16,969 bases of DNA from Acholeplasmataceae bacterium (lineage in GTDB: Bacteria > Bacillota > Negativicutes > Acidaminococcales > Acidaminococcaceae): assembly GCA_012744295.1 (NCBI GenBank), contig JAAYIB010000117.1, positions 1 through 16,969 on the forward strand. Reading direction: 5' to 3'. The notes beneath the pieces are model-generated. The model did not search any database. It saw only the letters and a list, made by a program, of their open reading frames with translations, and was not told the origin of the DNA. Below, piece after piece: positions 1 through 6,963 of the stretch. Each line of letters begins with the position of its first letter. The first letter of the stretch is position 1. The translations under genes and the position numbers were made by a program.

Positions 1-614
1 CCGACATAAATATTGTTTTTGTCCTGTTGGCGCAAAAAGTCGCAGCCCGGAACAAAAATGCTTTTGTCACCGTTGCCCGCCAAAAAGCCCTCATCCGTTT
101 TTGCGAGGGTAATGCTTAGCTTGTCTTTCGCGCCGGCAGGCCCCCCTTCAAAACATCTTGAACCATCTACAATTCTCCCTTCGGCAGATAACGGCGCTTC
201 AGTTTCATATCCGGCAACAATTCTCACACCGTTTTCTTTTACCGTATGCCGCGTCAGACGGAAACACCCGGCGGCCAGATAATTACGGTGAACATACCTC
301 TCATCCATGCTCACCACGCTGTCAAGGACGATAAGTCCGAAACCGCTTTGATTATCACCCATACTTTTATTTCTTACGGTAAAAGTGGCAGAAAGAAAAA
401 AGTTCTCTGTTTGAGGATCAATCGGCAGGCAGCATAACAGAAAGCTGTCCTGGCTGTCGGCAAGCTTGCCCGCCGCTGAATTCATCAGCACGCTTTGCCC
501 GCTTTTTGAAATATCGTCAATCGCAACGCTGCGGCCCGGCTTCATCGCGTAAGTGTGATTGTTAACGGAAATTTCACCTGCGGCGTTGCCAATGCTTTGC
601 AAGAACCATGTCAT
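1..614 (-). CDS. Unknown protein, C-terminal part outside window
   Basis: An open reading frame runs uninterrupted from an ATG at 614 down to base 1 (204 codons visible), so the gene is cut by the window edge. The start is supported by a ribosome binding site, AGGAGAAG, a few bases upstream and by a promoter at 659-688. The protein begins MTWFLQSIGNAAGEISVNNH, has no signal peptide or membrane segment, and is rich in alternating hydrophobic/polar stretches and glycine turns, as in beta-sandwich proteins. The stretch FFLSATFTVRN followed by GFGLIVLDSVVSMDERY loosely recalls concanavalin-like folds, but this is only an impression. I do not recognise the family. It stands alone after the tRNA-Arg terminator and is probably a separate transcription unit. 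Confidence 0.75.
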   Translation of the reverse strand, partial: MTWFLQSIGNAAGEISVNNHTYAMKPGRSVAIDDISKSGQSVLMNSAAGKLADSQDSFLLCCLPIDPQTENFFLSATFTVRNKSMGDNQSGFGLIVLDSVVSMDERYVHRNYLAAGCFRLTRHTVKENGVRIVAGYETEAPLSAEGRIVDGSRCFEGGPAGAKDKLSITLAKTDEGFLAGNGDKSIFVPGCDFLRQQDKNNIYV

Positions 615-658
615 AGCGCTTCTCCTCTTGCCTATGTAATAATGCTCACATATAGTTC

Positions 659-688
659 ATTATACTATTTATATTGTAATTTTTTCAA
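659..688 (-). promoter_or_regulatory. Sigma-70-type promoter for the partial gene at 1-614
   Basis: Read on the minus strand: -35 TTGAAA (688-683), 18-bp spacer, -10 TATAAT (664-659). It lies about 45 bases upstream of the ATG at 614, in an A/T-rich spacer just after the tRNA terminator. Confidence 0.6.
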
Positions 689-703
689 AACAATCCCCAA
701 AAA

Positions 704-731
704 TAAAAACCGCGCATTATCTGCGCGGTTT
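704..731 (-). terminator. Intrinsic terminator after tRNA-Arg
   Basis: Perfect 10-bp inverted repeat: arms 707-716 and 722-731 (AAACCGCGCA / TGCGCGGTTT) around a 5-base loop. On the minus strand it is followed by a T-rich run (TTATTTTT). It lies about 10 bases beyond the CCA end of the tRNA, which suits termination of the tRNA transcript. Confidence 0.8.
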
Positions 732-741
732 CATTTTCTTT

Positions 742-818
<77 letters not shown>

Positions 819-848
819 AATTACCGAGCAATAAAAAGCTCACTACCG

Positions 849-877
849 ATTTTACTACATGGCAGAGCGCATGTCAA
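849..877 (-). promoter_or_regulatory. Promoter of the tRNA-Arg gene
   Basis: Minus strand: consensus -35 TTGACA (877-872), 17-bp spacer, -10 TAAAAT (854-849). The expected start point is about 25-30 bases upstream of the mature tRNA 5' end. A perfect inverted repeat, GTCAAT-TTG-ATTGAC (873-887), overlaps the -35 box. Confidence 0.75.
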
Positions 878-898
878 TTTGATTGACGCTGCTCTTAA

Positions 899-1525
899 TC
901 AAGATTTTTGATAAGCCTGTTTTCGGTTCTTACGCAGCTGCAAAAAATAGCAGCTGTCATTTTCGATAATCCTCTTTACGCTGAAGCCGTTGGCCTGAAA
1001 AATCTCCGCTTCAGCTGCGGCCTCACGCAGGCGGTCATCGGCAATCTCTGCGCTGCTTCCGTGAATATCGTTAACCTGTTGCCGGGAAAGGTCATGCATA
1101 ATCGTTATTTCTCCGTTTGCCGCCAAAAGAAGGTCCGTTCTTTCAACAAACAACCGCTTGTCCCTGATGTGCGGATAAAAATTCAGGCAGGTTATCTTAT
1201 CAAACGTTCTTTCCGGCTCATATGCGAGCACGTCGGAAACCGAAAAGAAAATATTGGAAAACCTTGCGCATTTTTCTTGCGCCTTTGCCAACATATGCGC
1301 GGCAAAATCGACCGCGGTAACAGTTTTGACAAGAGGAGCGAGATACGGCAGCAATACTCCCGTTCCCGAGCCAATGTCAAGCACCTCGTCGTCCTGTTTC
1401 AGGTGCAACAACTGCACGAGCTCAGAGAGCTTGACGTCATCGACTTCCCTGATTTCGTCCCACTTATCCGCAAGTTTGTTAAAATATTCAGCTTCGGCAA
1501 GCACTTCCATATCATTCTTTTCCAT
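899..1525 (-). CDS. Class I SAM-dependent methyltransferase
   Basis: A 208-residue cytosolic Rossmann-fold methyltransferase that moves a methyl group from S-adenosylmethionine to an unknown acceptor. Motif I is EVLDIGSGTG (residues 47-56), the acidic ribose-binding residue is probably D73 in TAVDFA, and a FDKITCLNFYPH stretch (108-119) fits motif IV. The N-terminal YFNKLADKWDEI resembles UbiE/MenG-like and small-molecule methyltransferases. The start ATG has an SD (TAGGAGC) that overlaps the stop codon of the upstream receptor gene; only 8 bases separate the two genes, so co-transcription is very likely. Third gene of the ECF S component - receptor operon, it may modify the imported compound or a related metabolite; that is inference, and the substrate cannot be read from the sequence. 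Confidence 0.85.
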   Translation of the reverse strand: MEKNDMEVLAEAEYFNKLADKWDEIREVDDVKLSELVQLLHLKQDDEVLDIGSGTGVLLPYLAPLVKTVTAVDFAAHMLAKAQEKCARFSNIFFSVSDVLAYEPERTFDKITCLNFYPHIRDKRLFVERTDLLLAANGEITIMHDLSRQQVNDIHGSSAEIADDRLREAAAEAEIFQANGFSVKRIIENDSCYFLQLRKNRKQAYQKS

Positions 1526-1533
1526 AACCGCTC

Positions 1534-3561
1534 CTAAAATTTCTGTGTGTAAACAACGCTTGTCAGGCGGCCGCTCATCGGATAACCGTATTGCTGCGCG
1601 TATTCCTTGTCAAACAGGTTGTCGACGTAAAGCGTCACTTCGCTTTGCTCCGTCAGGGCTCTTGTAATGCCGAGGTTGTGTACAGTATAGCCGCCGATTT
1701 TTTTAACGGCGCCGGACAATGCCTCCTGCTGGCTGCTGACGTAATTGACACTGTAGCGCAAATTCCAGTCGTCCTTATCATAAAGATAGGCTATGCCGAC
1801 CTTGTGTCGCGGACTGTAGTCAAGCTCTCCCGAAAGTCCAATCTTGTCGTAGCTTAGCACGCCGCTTTTCTTCGTGTGCTGGTTGGTGTAATTGACAAGA
1901 ACACTGCTGTTTTTGTTCAGCTTGTATTCGTTCTCCCACTCCCAGCCCCAGATTTTGGCGCTGTCAATATTGTAGGCAAGAAAAGGCCATGTGTGGCGGA
2001 AGTTGATATAGTCCGCCAGATCTTCATAATATACTGTTAGCTTGCTCTTGTAAGCGCCGCTGAACGCGTGCGTGGCCGCAATTTCGTAGCTCGTTCCCTT
2101 TTCGGGTTTCAGCTGCGTATTATAGGTAGGATTGGGGTTGCCGCCAATCGCAGCATTGCTGTAATTCTGCGACCACCAGTAATACTCCGCCATGGAGGGC
2201 GCCCGCCAGACTCTGTTTACGGAAAGGAACGTTGTTGTTTTTTCGTCATTGCGGAGTGAAAGGTTCAGCTTCGGCGAAAGGCTGTCGGTATCGTAGTCGC
2301 GCATGGCCGCAGACTGCGGCGCATCCTTGCTTCCTTTAAACTTGTCATAGCGCAGTCCGAGATAAGCACTCCACCGTTCGTCGATTGCCCAGGTATCGGC
2401 GATGTAGGCGCCGAAGAGGTCTATCTTCTGAGATGGATAGATGGGGGTTCCGGTCCCGACATTGTAAAAGCCATAGCCGTATCGCAGCTTTTTTTGCTCA
2501 AGTCCGTAGCTGTAGGTATGATTGCCAAGGTTCGTCTCGCCCTTGCCGCCCAGATAATCGGACTTGTCGCTTGGTATGAGGCGGTCCAGCACAACGCTGC
2601 CGTCATCATTTTTGACAACCTCGCGTCTTGTCTCGTCGTTGCGATAATAATCAACTTGCCAGAAGCCGGCATTGTTTTTCCTTCGGTAGCTGAAATCGTA
2701 ATATTTGTTGTCCTTTTCCCAGTAAGAGCCGTCACGCAGTGAAAAAGGCGCGGCTGGTGAAAGGCTGTCGCCGTCAGCCGTCGGCCAGGCAGGAGAAAAG
2801 TCCGCTAATTCCGGCCTGTTGGGTATGATAAAGCCTCTTTCGGCCTTGGTCCTTTGGTAACCGGCAATAAAGCTGTCACGGGCTCCCGCCTCATAATTAA
2901 GCCTTAAGCCATACTGGTCGGCATCGTAATGATTATTGCGCAAAAAAGCGTCGGCGCCAACCTTGCCGGCCGTAACCTGCAGATTAAGCTTGTCTGCCTG
3001 TGCACCGTAATGAAAACGATACTCATAGCGGCCCTGTTCGCCGGCCAGAAGGCTAAGAGTGCCTCCGGCAGCGTCCTTTTTTGTGACTATGTTGATAGTG
3101 CCGCCGAGGGTATTGCCGTGCTCGGCAGTTTTGGCGCCCTTGATTATCTGAATTTTTTCCACGGTGGCGAGCGGGATACTGTTCCAATCAATATATTGGC
3201 CGCCCATTACGCCGGCAGCATTAATCTGCCTGCCGTCCAGCAGCACTGTGTAACGCCGGGCGTCGAAACCCCTCAGCTTTACCGTGCCGTCCTGATTGTC
3301 GCCGTAGACAGTCCTCATACTGATGTCGATGCCGGTTGTCTGCCTCAGCAGTTCCGGGATTGTTGCCGCCTTTCCCGGACTTACGTATTTTGCATTGACG
3401 CTTTCCCTCACTATCGGTCCTTCGACTGTTTGCGCAGTTACGATTATTTCTTCCATATCGTAGCTGGGCAAGCCGGCAGAAGCCGTTGCCGCAGTCATCA
3501 GCAGCATGCCTGCCAATAGAGGAATTGCTTTTGTTTTTGTTCGTCTTCCCATTATCTTCAT
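1534..3561 (-). CDS. TonB-dependent outer-membrane receptor
   Basis: A 675-residue TonB-dependent receptor for energised uptake of a scarce nutrient across the outer membrane. A signal peptide is clear: basic start (MKIMGRRTKTK), hydrophobic core about 12-28, likely cleavage after ASA at 29. A TonB-box-like EEIIVTA follows at 37-43. The plug domain spans about 46-160, with typical blocks LLRQTTGIDIS, VKLRGFDARRYTVLLDGR, IPLATVEKIQIIKG and GGTINIVT; the rest is the beta-barrel, rich in aromatic residues, with VDNLFDKEYAQQYGYP near the end and a terminal phenylalanine as expected for BAM-dependent assembly. Length is normal for the BtuB/CirA size class. It overlaps the ECF S component gene by ATGA (4 bases). 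The ligand is unknown; the ECF partner suggests a vitamin, cofactor or metal complex rather than a bulk nutrient. Confidence 0.93.
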   Translation of the reverse strand: MKIMGRRTKTKAIPLLAGMLLMTAATASAGLPSYDMEEIIVTAQTVEGPIVRESVNAKYVSPGKAATIPELLRQTTGIDISMRTVYGDNQDGTVKLRGFDARRYTVLLDGRQINAAGVMGGQYIDWNSIPLATVEKIQIIKGAKTAEHGNTLGGTINIVTKKDAAGGTLSLLAGEQGRYEYRFHYGAQADKLNLQVTAGKVGADAFLRNNHYDADQYGLRLNYEAGARDSFIAGYQRTKAERGFIIPNRPELADFSPAWPTADGDSLSPAAPFSLRDGSYWEKDNKYYDFSYRRKNNAGFWQVDYYRNDETRREVVKNDDGSVVLDRLIPSDKSDYLGGKGETNLGNHTYSYGLEQKKLRYGYGFYNVGTGTPIYPSQKIDLFGAYIADTWAIDERWSAYLGLRYDKFKGSKDAPQSAAMRDYDTDSLSPKLNLSLRNDEKTTTFLSVNRVWRAPSMAEYYWWSQNYSNAAIGGNPNPTYNTQLKPEKGTSYEIAATHAFSGAYKSKLTVYYEDLADYINFRHTWPFLAYNIDSAKIWGWEWENEYKLNKNSSVLVNYTNQHTKKSGVLSYDKIGLSGELDYSPRHKVGIAYLYDKDDWNLRYSVNYVSSQQEALSGAVKKIGGYTVHNLGITRALTEQSEVTLYVDNLFDKEYAQQYGYPMSGRLTSVVYTQKF

Positions 3562-4082
3562 GCCTTACCTCTCCCCTTCAGCATTGTTTCCAGCCGATCC
3601 ACCAGCAGCGGTACCAGCAGCAGTTGTATTGCTATTCCCGGCAGGCCCGTAATTATGGCGCCCGAAACATAAAAAAGCGGCGCAAGCTTAAGACCCAAAA
3701 GGCTTACCAATATAAACGCCCCCGCCATTGCCGCAGCCCGCCCCAGCGCCAGGGCTGCCAGCAGCGATTTTAAAACGGAAAGTTTCCGCCGATGATAGAA
3801 ATACCCCCCCGCAAAGCCATAGACGCCAAGCTCGCAGACCATGATCGGCATCACAGGCAGCAACGGCGGCATGGAGGTCAGGATGGCGCTTAACAGCGGC
3901 GTCAGGACTCCAACCAAAAAGCCGCTGCGGCTGCCCAGCAAAAACCCTGCCAGCAGCACGGGAATGTGCATCGGCAGAAAAATCGACCCTGCTCCGCCAA
4001 AAAAATGAAAAAGAAGCGGAAAGATCAGACCTAAAGCAACGCACAAGGCGCTTAACACCATTTTCTGCGAATACAGCCGCAC
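3558..4082 (-). CDS. ECF transporter S component (substrate-binding membrane subunit)
   Basis: A 174-residue, very hydrophobic protein with about five to six membrane segments, the size and form of S components of energy-coupling factor transporters (PF12822-like). TM1 carries the AxxxA motif (ALCVA, residues 12-16) that in this family docks the S unit onto EcfT. The block LPMHIPVLLAGFLLG followed by GVLTPLLSAILTSMP is characteristic of the group. No EcfA or EcfT gene is nearby, so it probably shares a general module encoded elsewhere (group II). The start is GTG at 4082, chosen because AGGAGG lies 9 bases upstream. It heads an operon with the receptor (4-base overlap) and methyltransferase and is preceded by an attenuator-like leader. 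Specificity is not predictable from these residues alone; the conserved MH pair could touch a metal or corrinoid/tetrapyrrole ligand, but this is speculative. Confidence 0.85.
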   Translation of the reverse strand: MRLYSQKMVLSALCVALGLIFPLLFHFFGGAGSIFLPMHIPVLLAGFLLGSRSGFLVGVLTPLLSAILTSMPPLLPVMPIMVCELGVYGFAGGYFYHRRKLSVLKSLLAALALGRAAAMAGAFILVSLLGLKLAPLFYVSGAIITGLPGIAIQLLLVPLLVDRLETMLKGRGKA

Positions 4083-4252
4083 CTTTGCTTCCTCCTAACA
4101 AAAAACCATGAAGGGCAAGCTCCCGCCGTCCCCTTCATGGTTTGCCTGAATCGTCAATATTCTTTTTTGCGTCTGTAAGAAGGCAGCGCAAAACCTATCG
4201 GAATTCAACAATGTTCTTCATTGTGCAGCACCGTTTCATACGGCGCTTCTGA
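4083..4252 (-). promoter_or_regulatory. Structured 5' leader / candidate riboswitch or attenuator of the uptake operon
   Basis: The leader lies between promoter 4253-4281 and the GTG at 4082. On the minus strand it can form hairpin A (4246-4228, 7 bp), hairpin B (4224-4208, 6 bp), hairpin C (4193-4165, TTTTGCG/CGCAAAA, 15-base loop) and the terminator 4143-4103. A competing pairing is possible between 4195-4188 (GGTTTTGC) and 4145-4139 (GCAAACC), which would open both hairpin C and the base of the terminator, i.e. an antiterminator. I compared it by eye with cobalamin, TPP, FMN, SAM, preQ1, Moco, lysine, manganese, fluoride, NiCo and T-box consensus blocks and found no convincing match. Class and ligand are unknown. 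Confidence 0.5.
4099..4143 (-). terminator. Intrinsic terminator / attenuator just before the ECF S component gene
   Basis: Perfect 13-bp inverted repeat, arms 4131-4143 and 4103-4115 (AAACCATGAAGGG / CCCTTCATGGTTT), 15-base loop, followed on the minus strand by a run of six T (4105-4100, partly inside the stem). It ends only a few bases upstream of the AGGAGG site of the gene at 4082. No gene lies immediately upstream that needs termination here, so it fits conditional attenuation. Confidence 0.75.
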
Positions 4253-4281
4253 ATTTTATCATAATATAAACATTTTATCAA
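4253..4281 (-). promoter_or_regulatory. Promoter of the ECF-receptor-methyltransferase operon
   Basis: Minus strand: -35 TTGATA (4281-4276), 17-bp spacer, -10 TAAAAT (4258-4253). Transcription would begin near 4246, just at the first hairpin of the leader. Confidence 0.65.
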
Positions 4282-4488
4282 GAAAAGTCCTGTTGCGGTT
4301 TAATCTGATACAACCTGTAATTGCAGTCCGCCCCCGTACTTTTCTAATTTTTCTGTCACTTCTTCGACAGAGAACAAACAATCATTCGAATAAATAGATA
4401 CTAACAACCGCAATCGGGAAAAATGCCACAAAACCTGCTTTTTCCATAAAGTTATCCACAGAACATCCGTTTTTGTGCATAAACCTGT
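4259..4488. other. Non-coding stretch with two inverted DnaA-box-like sites
   Basis: Together with the leader, this makes a 406-base stretch without a convincing gene. It holds TTATCCACA on the plus strand (4452-4460), identical to the strong E. coli DnaA box, and TTATGCACA on the minus strand (4482-4474), which also fits TTWTNCACA. The two face each other across 13 bases and can form an imperfect hairpin. A 32-codon hydrophobic reading frame (4382-4480, minus) has no good ribosome binding site. No clear terminator is seen for the small gene ending at 4489. The rest shows nothing I can name. Confidence 0.45.
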
Positions 4489-4797
4489 TTATAACTTGTC
4501 CGCCATTCCCGGCGGCATGCTCCACTCAACACGCACACCTGTTTCGACCCATAGTCTTGTCATGCAGGTCTTGAAATTTTGCAGACTCTCTAACGGCTCC
4601 AGCGTATAGGTAGAAAAGTTTCTGATGCCGTCTTCTCCCGGCAGGTCCATCGTATGCGGATTATCCAAAAACCGCCTGACCATGGCAACCGCTTCCGGCG
4701 CGCCTTCAATCACAACTTCCGCCGTTTTTGTTGCCGCGTCGTACTCCGCGTAACCGTAGTGGCACTTCCAGTTCAAAGTTACCTTGAATTTATCCAT
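4489..4797 (-). CDS. Small conserved-looking protein of unknown function
   Basis: A 102-residue soluble protein starting MDKFKVTLNWKCHYGYAEYD. I place the start at the ATG at 4797, because GAGGAGG lies 6 bases upstream; a longer frame starting at 4821 would place this ribosome binding site inside the coding region. The sequence alternates short beta-like stretches (KFKVTLNWKC, KTAEVVIEG) with a helix (EAVAMVRRFLDN) and a C-terminal helix (SLQNFKTCMTRLWVETG), suggesting a small alpha/beta fold; it has no signal peptide, membrane segment or metal motif. I do not recognise the family. It lies 60 bases downstream of ppk with no terminator between and also has an extended -10 promoter, so it may be expressed both with ppk and on its own. 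Confidence 0.75.
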   Translation of the reverse strand: MDKFKVTLNWKCHYGYAEYDAATKTAEVVIEGAPEAVAMVRRFLDNPHTMDLPGEDGIRNFSTYTLEPLESLQNFKTCMTRLWVETGVRVEWSMPPGMADKL

Positions 4798-4837
4798 GAT
4801 TACCTCCTCAGATCCAAGCAAATATTGTTTCCGCCTA

Positions 4838-4846
4838 ATTATAACA
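4838..4846 (-). promoter_or_regulatory. Extended -10 promoter for the small gene
   Basis: Minus strand TGTTATAAT (4846-4838) matches an extended -10 (TGn-TATAAT); no good -35 is present at the expected distance. It lies between the ppk stop codon and the ribosome binding site of the gene at 4797. Confidence 0.45.
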
Positions 4847-4857
4847 CAAAGTGCTTG

Positions 4858-6963
4858 TTACAGCCGTTCGTCTTTACGATAGAGCGGCTTCAGCCTTCTC
4901 TCCACCGACAGCTTTTCCTTTTTGGCCCCCACCTCGGCCATTGCCTGGAGCGTTTCCTGCATGCAAACGGGTTCCCCATGCTGAATCGAACGCCTGTAGA
5001 TTCCGTTGGACTGCATGATATGGGCCCCCACGTTGTCTTTCAGGGCAAGCGCCAGAATTTCCCTGATGCGCTCTACATGTCGCCGGCTTTCCACCGGAAA
5101 GAACAGTTCGACCCTGTCATTGAGATTTCGCGGCATCCAATCGGCACTCGAAAGAAAGACCTGTTCCTTGCCGCCGCCGCCGAAATAGAAGACACGGCTG
5201 TGCTCGAGCAGTCTGCCGATAATGCTGCGTACGGTTATATTTTCACTGATGCCGGCAAGCCCGGGCCTGAGGCCGCAGATGCCGCGTATGATAAGTTCGA
5301 TATTCACGCCGGCCATCGATGCTTCATAAAGCTTCTGAATCATTCCCTTGTCAATCAGAGAATTCATCTTGACGATAATGTGTCCGATGCCCCCGCGTCT
5401 TGCCTGGGCAATTTCAGCGTCAATGAGTTCGCAGAGTTTTTTACGCAAACCAAGCGGGGCCATTACAAGCTTGTTCCAAACGGGTGGATCCGCATAGCCT
5501 GAAAGCAGGTTGAAGAAGGCGGAGGCGTCAATGCCGAACTGGTCATTTGCCGTCAAAAGACCAAGGTCTGTATAAAGTCTCGCGGTATTGTCATTGTAAT
5601 TGCCGGTGCCCAGATGGACGTAGCGCCTGATGCCATCAGGCTCCCTGCGTACAATCAAAATGATTTTGGCGTGAGTTTTAAGTCCGACGAGTCCGTAAAT
5701 CACGTGACAGCCGGCCTTTTCCAGCCGTCTTGCCCAAATAATGTTGTTTTCCTCGTCAAAGCGGGCTTTCAGTTCAACAAGTACGGTTACCTGTTTGCCA
5801 TTTTCGGCAGCCCGCGCCAAGGCAGACACCAGCGGCGAATTACCGCTGACCCTGTAGAGCGTCTGCTTGATGGCAAGAACATTAGGATCACTCGCAGCAT
5901 CGCTGATCAGTCTGACCACAGGTTCAAAGCTTTCATAGGGATGATGCAGAAGCACGTCACCCTCGTCGATAGTCTGAAAAAGGCAGTCGGATTCCTGAAG
6001 CTCAAGCGGCGGCTGCGGCATGATCGGCGCAAATTCCCATTCAGGCCTGTGCAGAAGCTTGATGAATTTGAAAAAACAGGTGGCGTCAAGGGGACCGTTA
6101 ACTTCGTAAATTGCCTGCTCTTCCAGCGACAGGCTTTCCGCCAGGAACTGTTTGATGCTCTGATTGCGCGCCTTTACTATCTCGAGGCGCACGGCTGCCC
6201 CGCGTTTGCGCTTACGCAGTGACAATTCTATTTCCTTCAGGAGGTCGTCAGTGTCTTCCTCGTCAACCTCCAGATCCGCATCCCTCGTAATGCGGAAGGG
6301 CACTACGTCAAGAAGTTCGCAGCCCGTGAACAAGTCACCGCAATGAGTCAGAATTACTTCCTCCAAAAAAACAAACGTGCGTTTAGACGTGCTGCCGACC
6401 TCGATTATACGGGGCAAAACAGAAGGAACCTGTACAAACCCCCGGCTCAGCTGGCCGTCCCTGTTGATTAATTCCAAAGCTAAATTCAGCGACCTGTTGA
6501 CAAGAAAAGGAAACGGCCTCGATGCGTCAACGGCCATAGGCGTCAGGACCGGATAAATAATTTCCCGGTAATATTCCTCAAGCCATTCCTTGCCTGCAGG
6601 TTCGACATCATTGACGCGGCAAATTATTATTTCCTTTTTGCGCAACTCCTTCAGAATGGAAAACAGGTAACTATACTCGACCTTCATCTGCATATGCGCG
6701 GCCTTCGCCACATGCCGCAGTTGTTCGGCAACCGTCAGCCCTGCGGCATCTTTTTTATTGATGCCGTTTTCCAGCTGGTTGTATAGGCCTGCGACCCTGA
6801 CCATGAAGAATTCATCCAGGTTCGACGCCGCAATCGCTATAAATTTCAGCCGCTCGAGCAAAGGCAGTTTCTTCCTGCCGCCTTCGCGCAGCACGCGCAG
6901 GTTGAAGCGCAGCCAGCTTATTTCTCTGTTGATAAAATATTCGGGATTATTCAAGTCAGCCAT
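4858..6963 (-). CDS. ppk: Polyphosphate kinase 1
   Basis: A PPK1 of 701 residues, normal length, making inorganic polyphosphate from ATP at the inner face of the membrane or in the cytosol. The N-terminal block FINREISWLRFNLRVL and SNLDEFFMVRVAG mark the N and head domains. In the two phospholipase-D-like C-terminal domains the phosphorylated histidine is in KTHAKI (about H431) and the second catalytic histidine in LEHSRVFYF (about H588); RYVHLGTGNYND and TDLGLLT are also typical. I choose the ATG at 6963 (MADLNNPEYF): GGGAG lies 8 bases upstream, whereas a GTG at 6978 would sit inside that site. The start overlaps the stop of the divergent Ppx/GppA gene by 8 bases, so the two are translationally coupled and probably act together on polyphosphate turnover. 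Confidence 0.96.
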   Translation of the reverse strand: MADLNNPEYFINREISWLRFNLRVLREGGRKKLPLLERLKFIAIAASNLDEFFMVRVAGLYNQLENGINKKDAAGLTVAEQLRHVAKAAHMQMKVEYSYLFSILKELRKKEIIICRVNDVEPAGKEWLEEYYREIIYPVLTPMAVDASRPFPFLVNRSLNLALELINRDGQLSRGFVQVPSVLPRIIEVGSTSKRTFVFLEEVILTHCGDLFTGCELLDVVPFRITRDADLEVDEEDTDDLLKEIELSLRKRKRGAAVRLEIVKARNQSIKQFLAESLSLEEQAIYEVNGPLDATCFFKFIKLLHRPEWEFAPIMPQPPLELQESDCLFQTIDEGDVLLHHPYESFEPVVRLISDAASDPNVLAIKQTLYRVSGNSPLVSALARAAENGKQVTVLVELKARFDEENNIIWARRLEKAGCHVIYGLVGLKTHAKIILIVRREPDGIRRYVHLGTGNYNDNTARLYTDLGLLTANDQFGIDASAFFNLLSGYADPPVWNKLVMAPLGLRKKLCELIDAEIAQARRGGIGHIIVKMNSLIDKGMIQKLYEASMAGVNIELIIRGICGLRPGLAGISENITVRSIIGRLLEHSRVFYFGGGGKEQVFLSSADWMPRNLNDRVELFFPVESRRHVERIREILALALKDNVGAHIMQSNGIYRRSIQHGEPVCMQETLQAMAEVGAKKEKLSVERRLKPLYRKDERL

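Noticed and set aside
1254..1667. Plus-strand open frames opposite the methyltransferase and receptor genes (also 908-1537, 2929-3519)
   Set aside because: They lie antisense to genes with clear families, have low-complexity Ser/Arg-rich or random composition and no ribosome binding sites.
4083..4252. Known cobalamin, TPP, FMN, SAM or T-box RNA in the leader
   Set aside because: Their conserved core sequences could not be found by eye; a covariance-model search would be needed to exclude a variant.
4798..4821. Longer N-terminus for the small gene (start at 4821)
   Set aside because: GAGGAGG lies inside this extension and correctly positioned for the ATG at 4797.
4654..5502. 282-codon plus-strand open frame opposite ppk and the small gene
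   Set aside because: It spans two well-supported minus-strand genes and an intergenic region, with no recognisable domain; a shadow of ppk codon usage.
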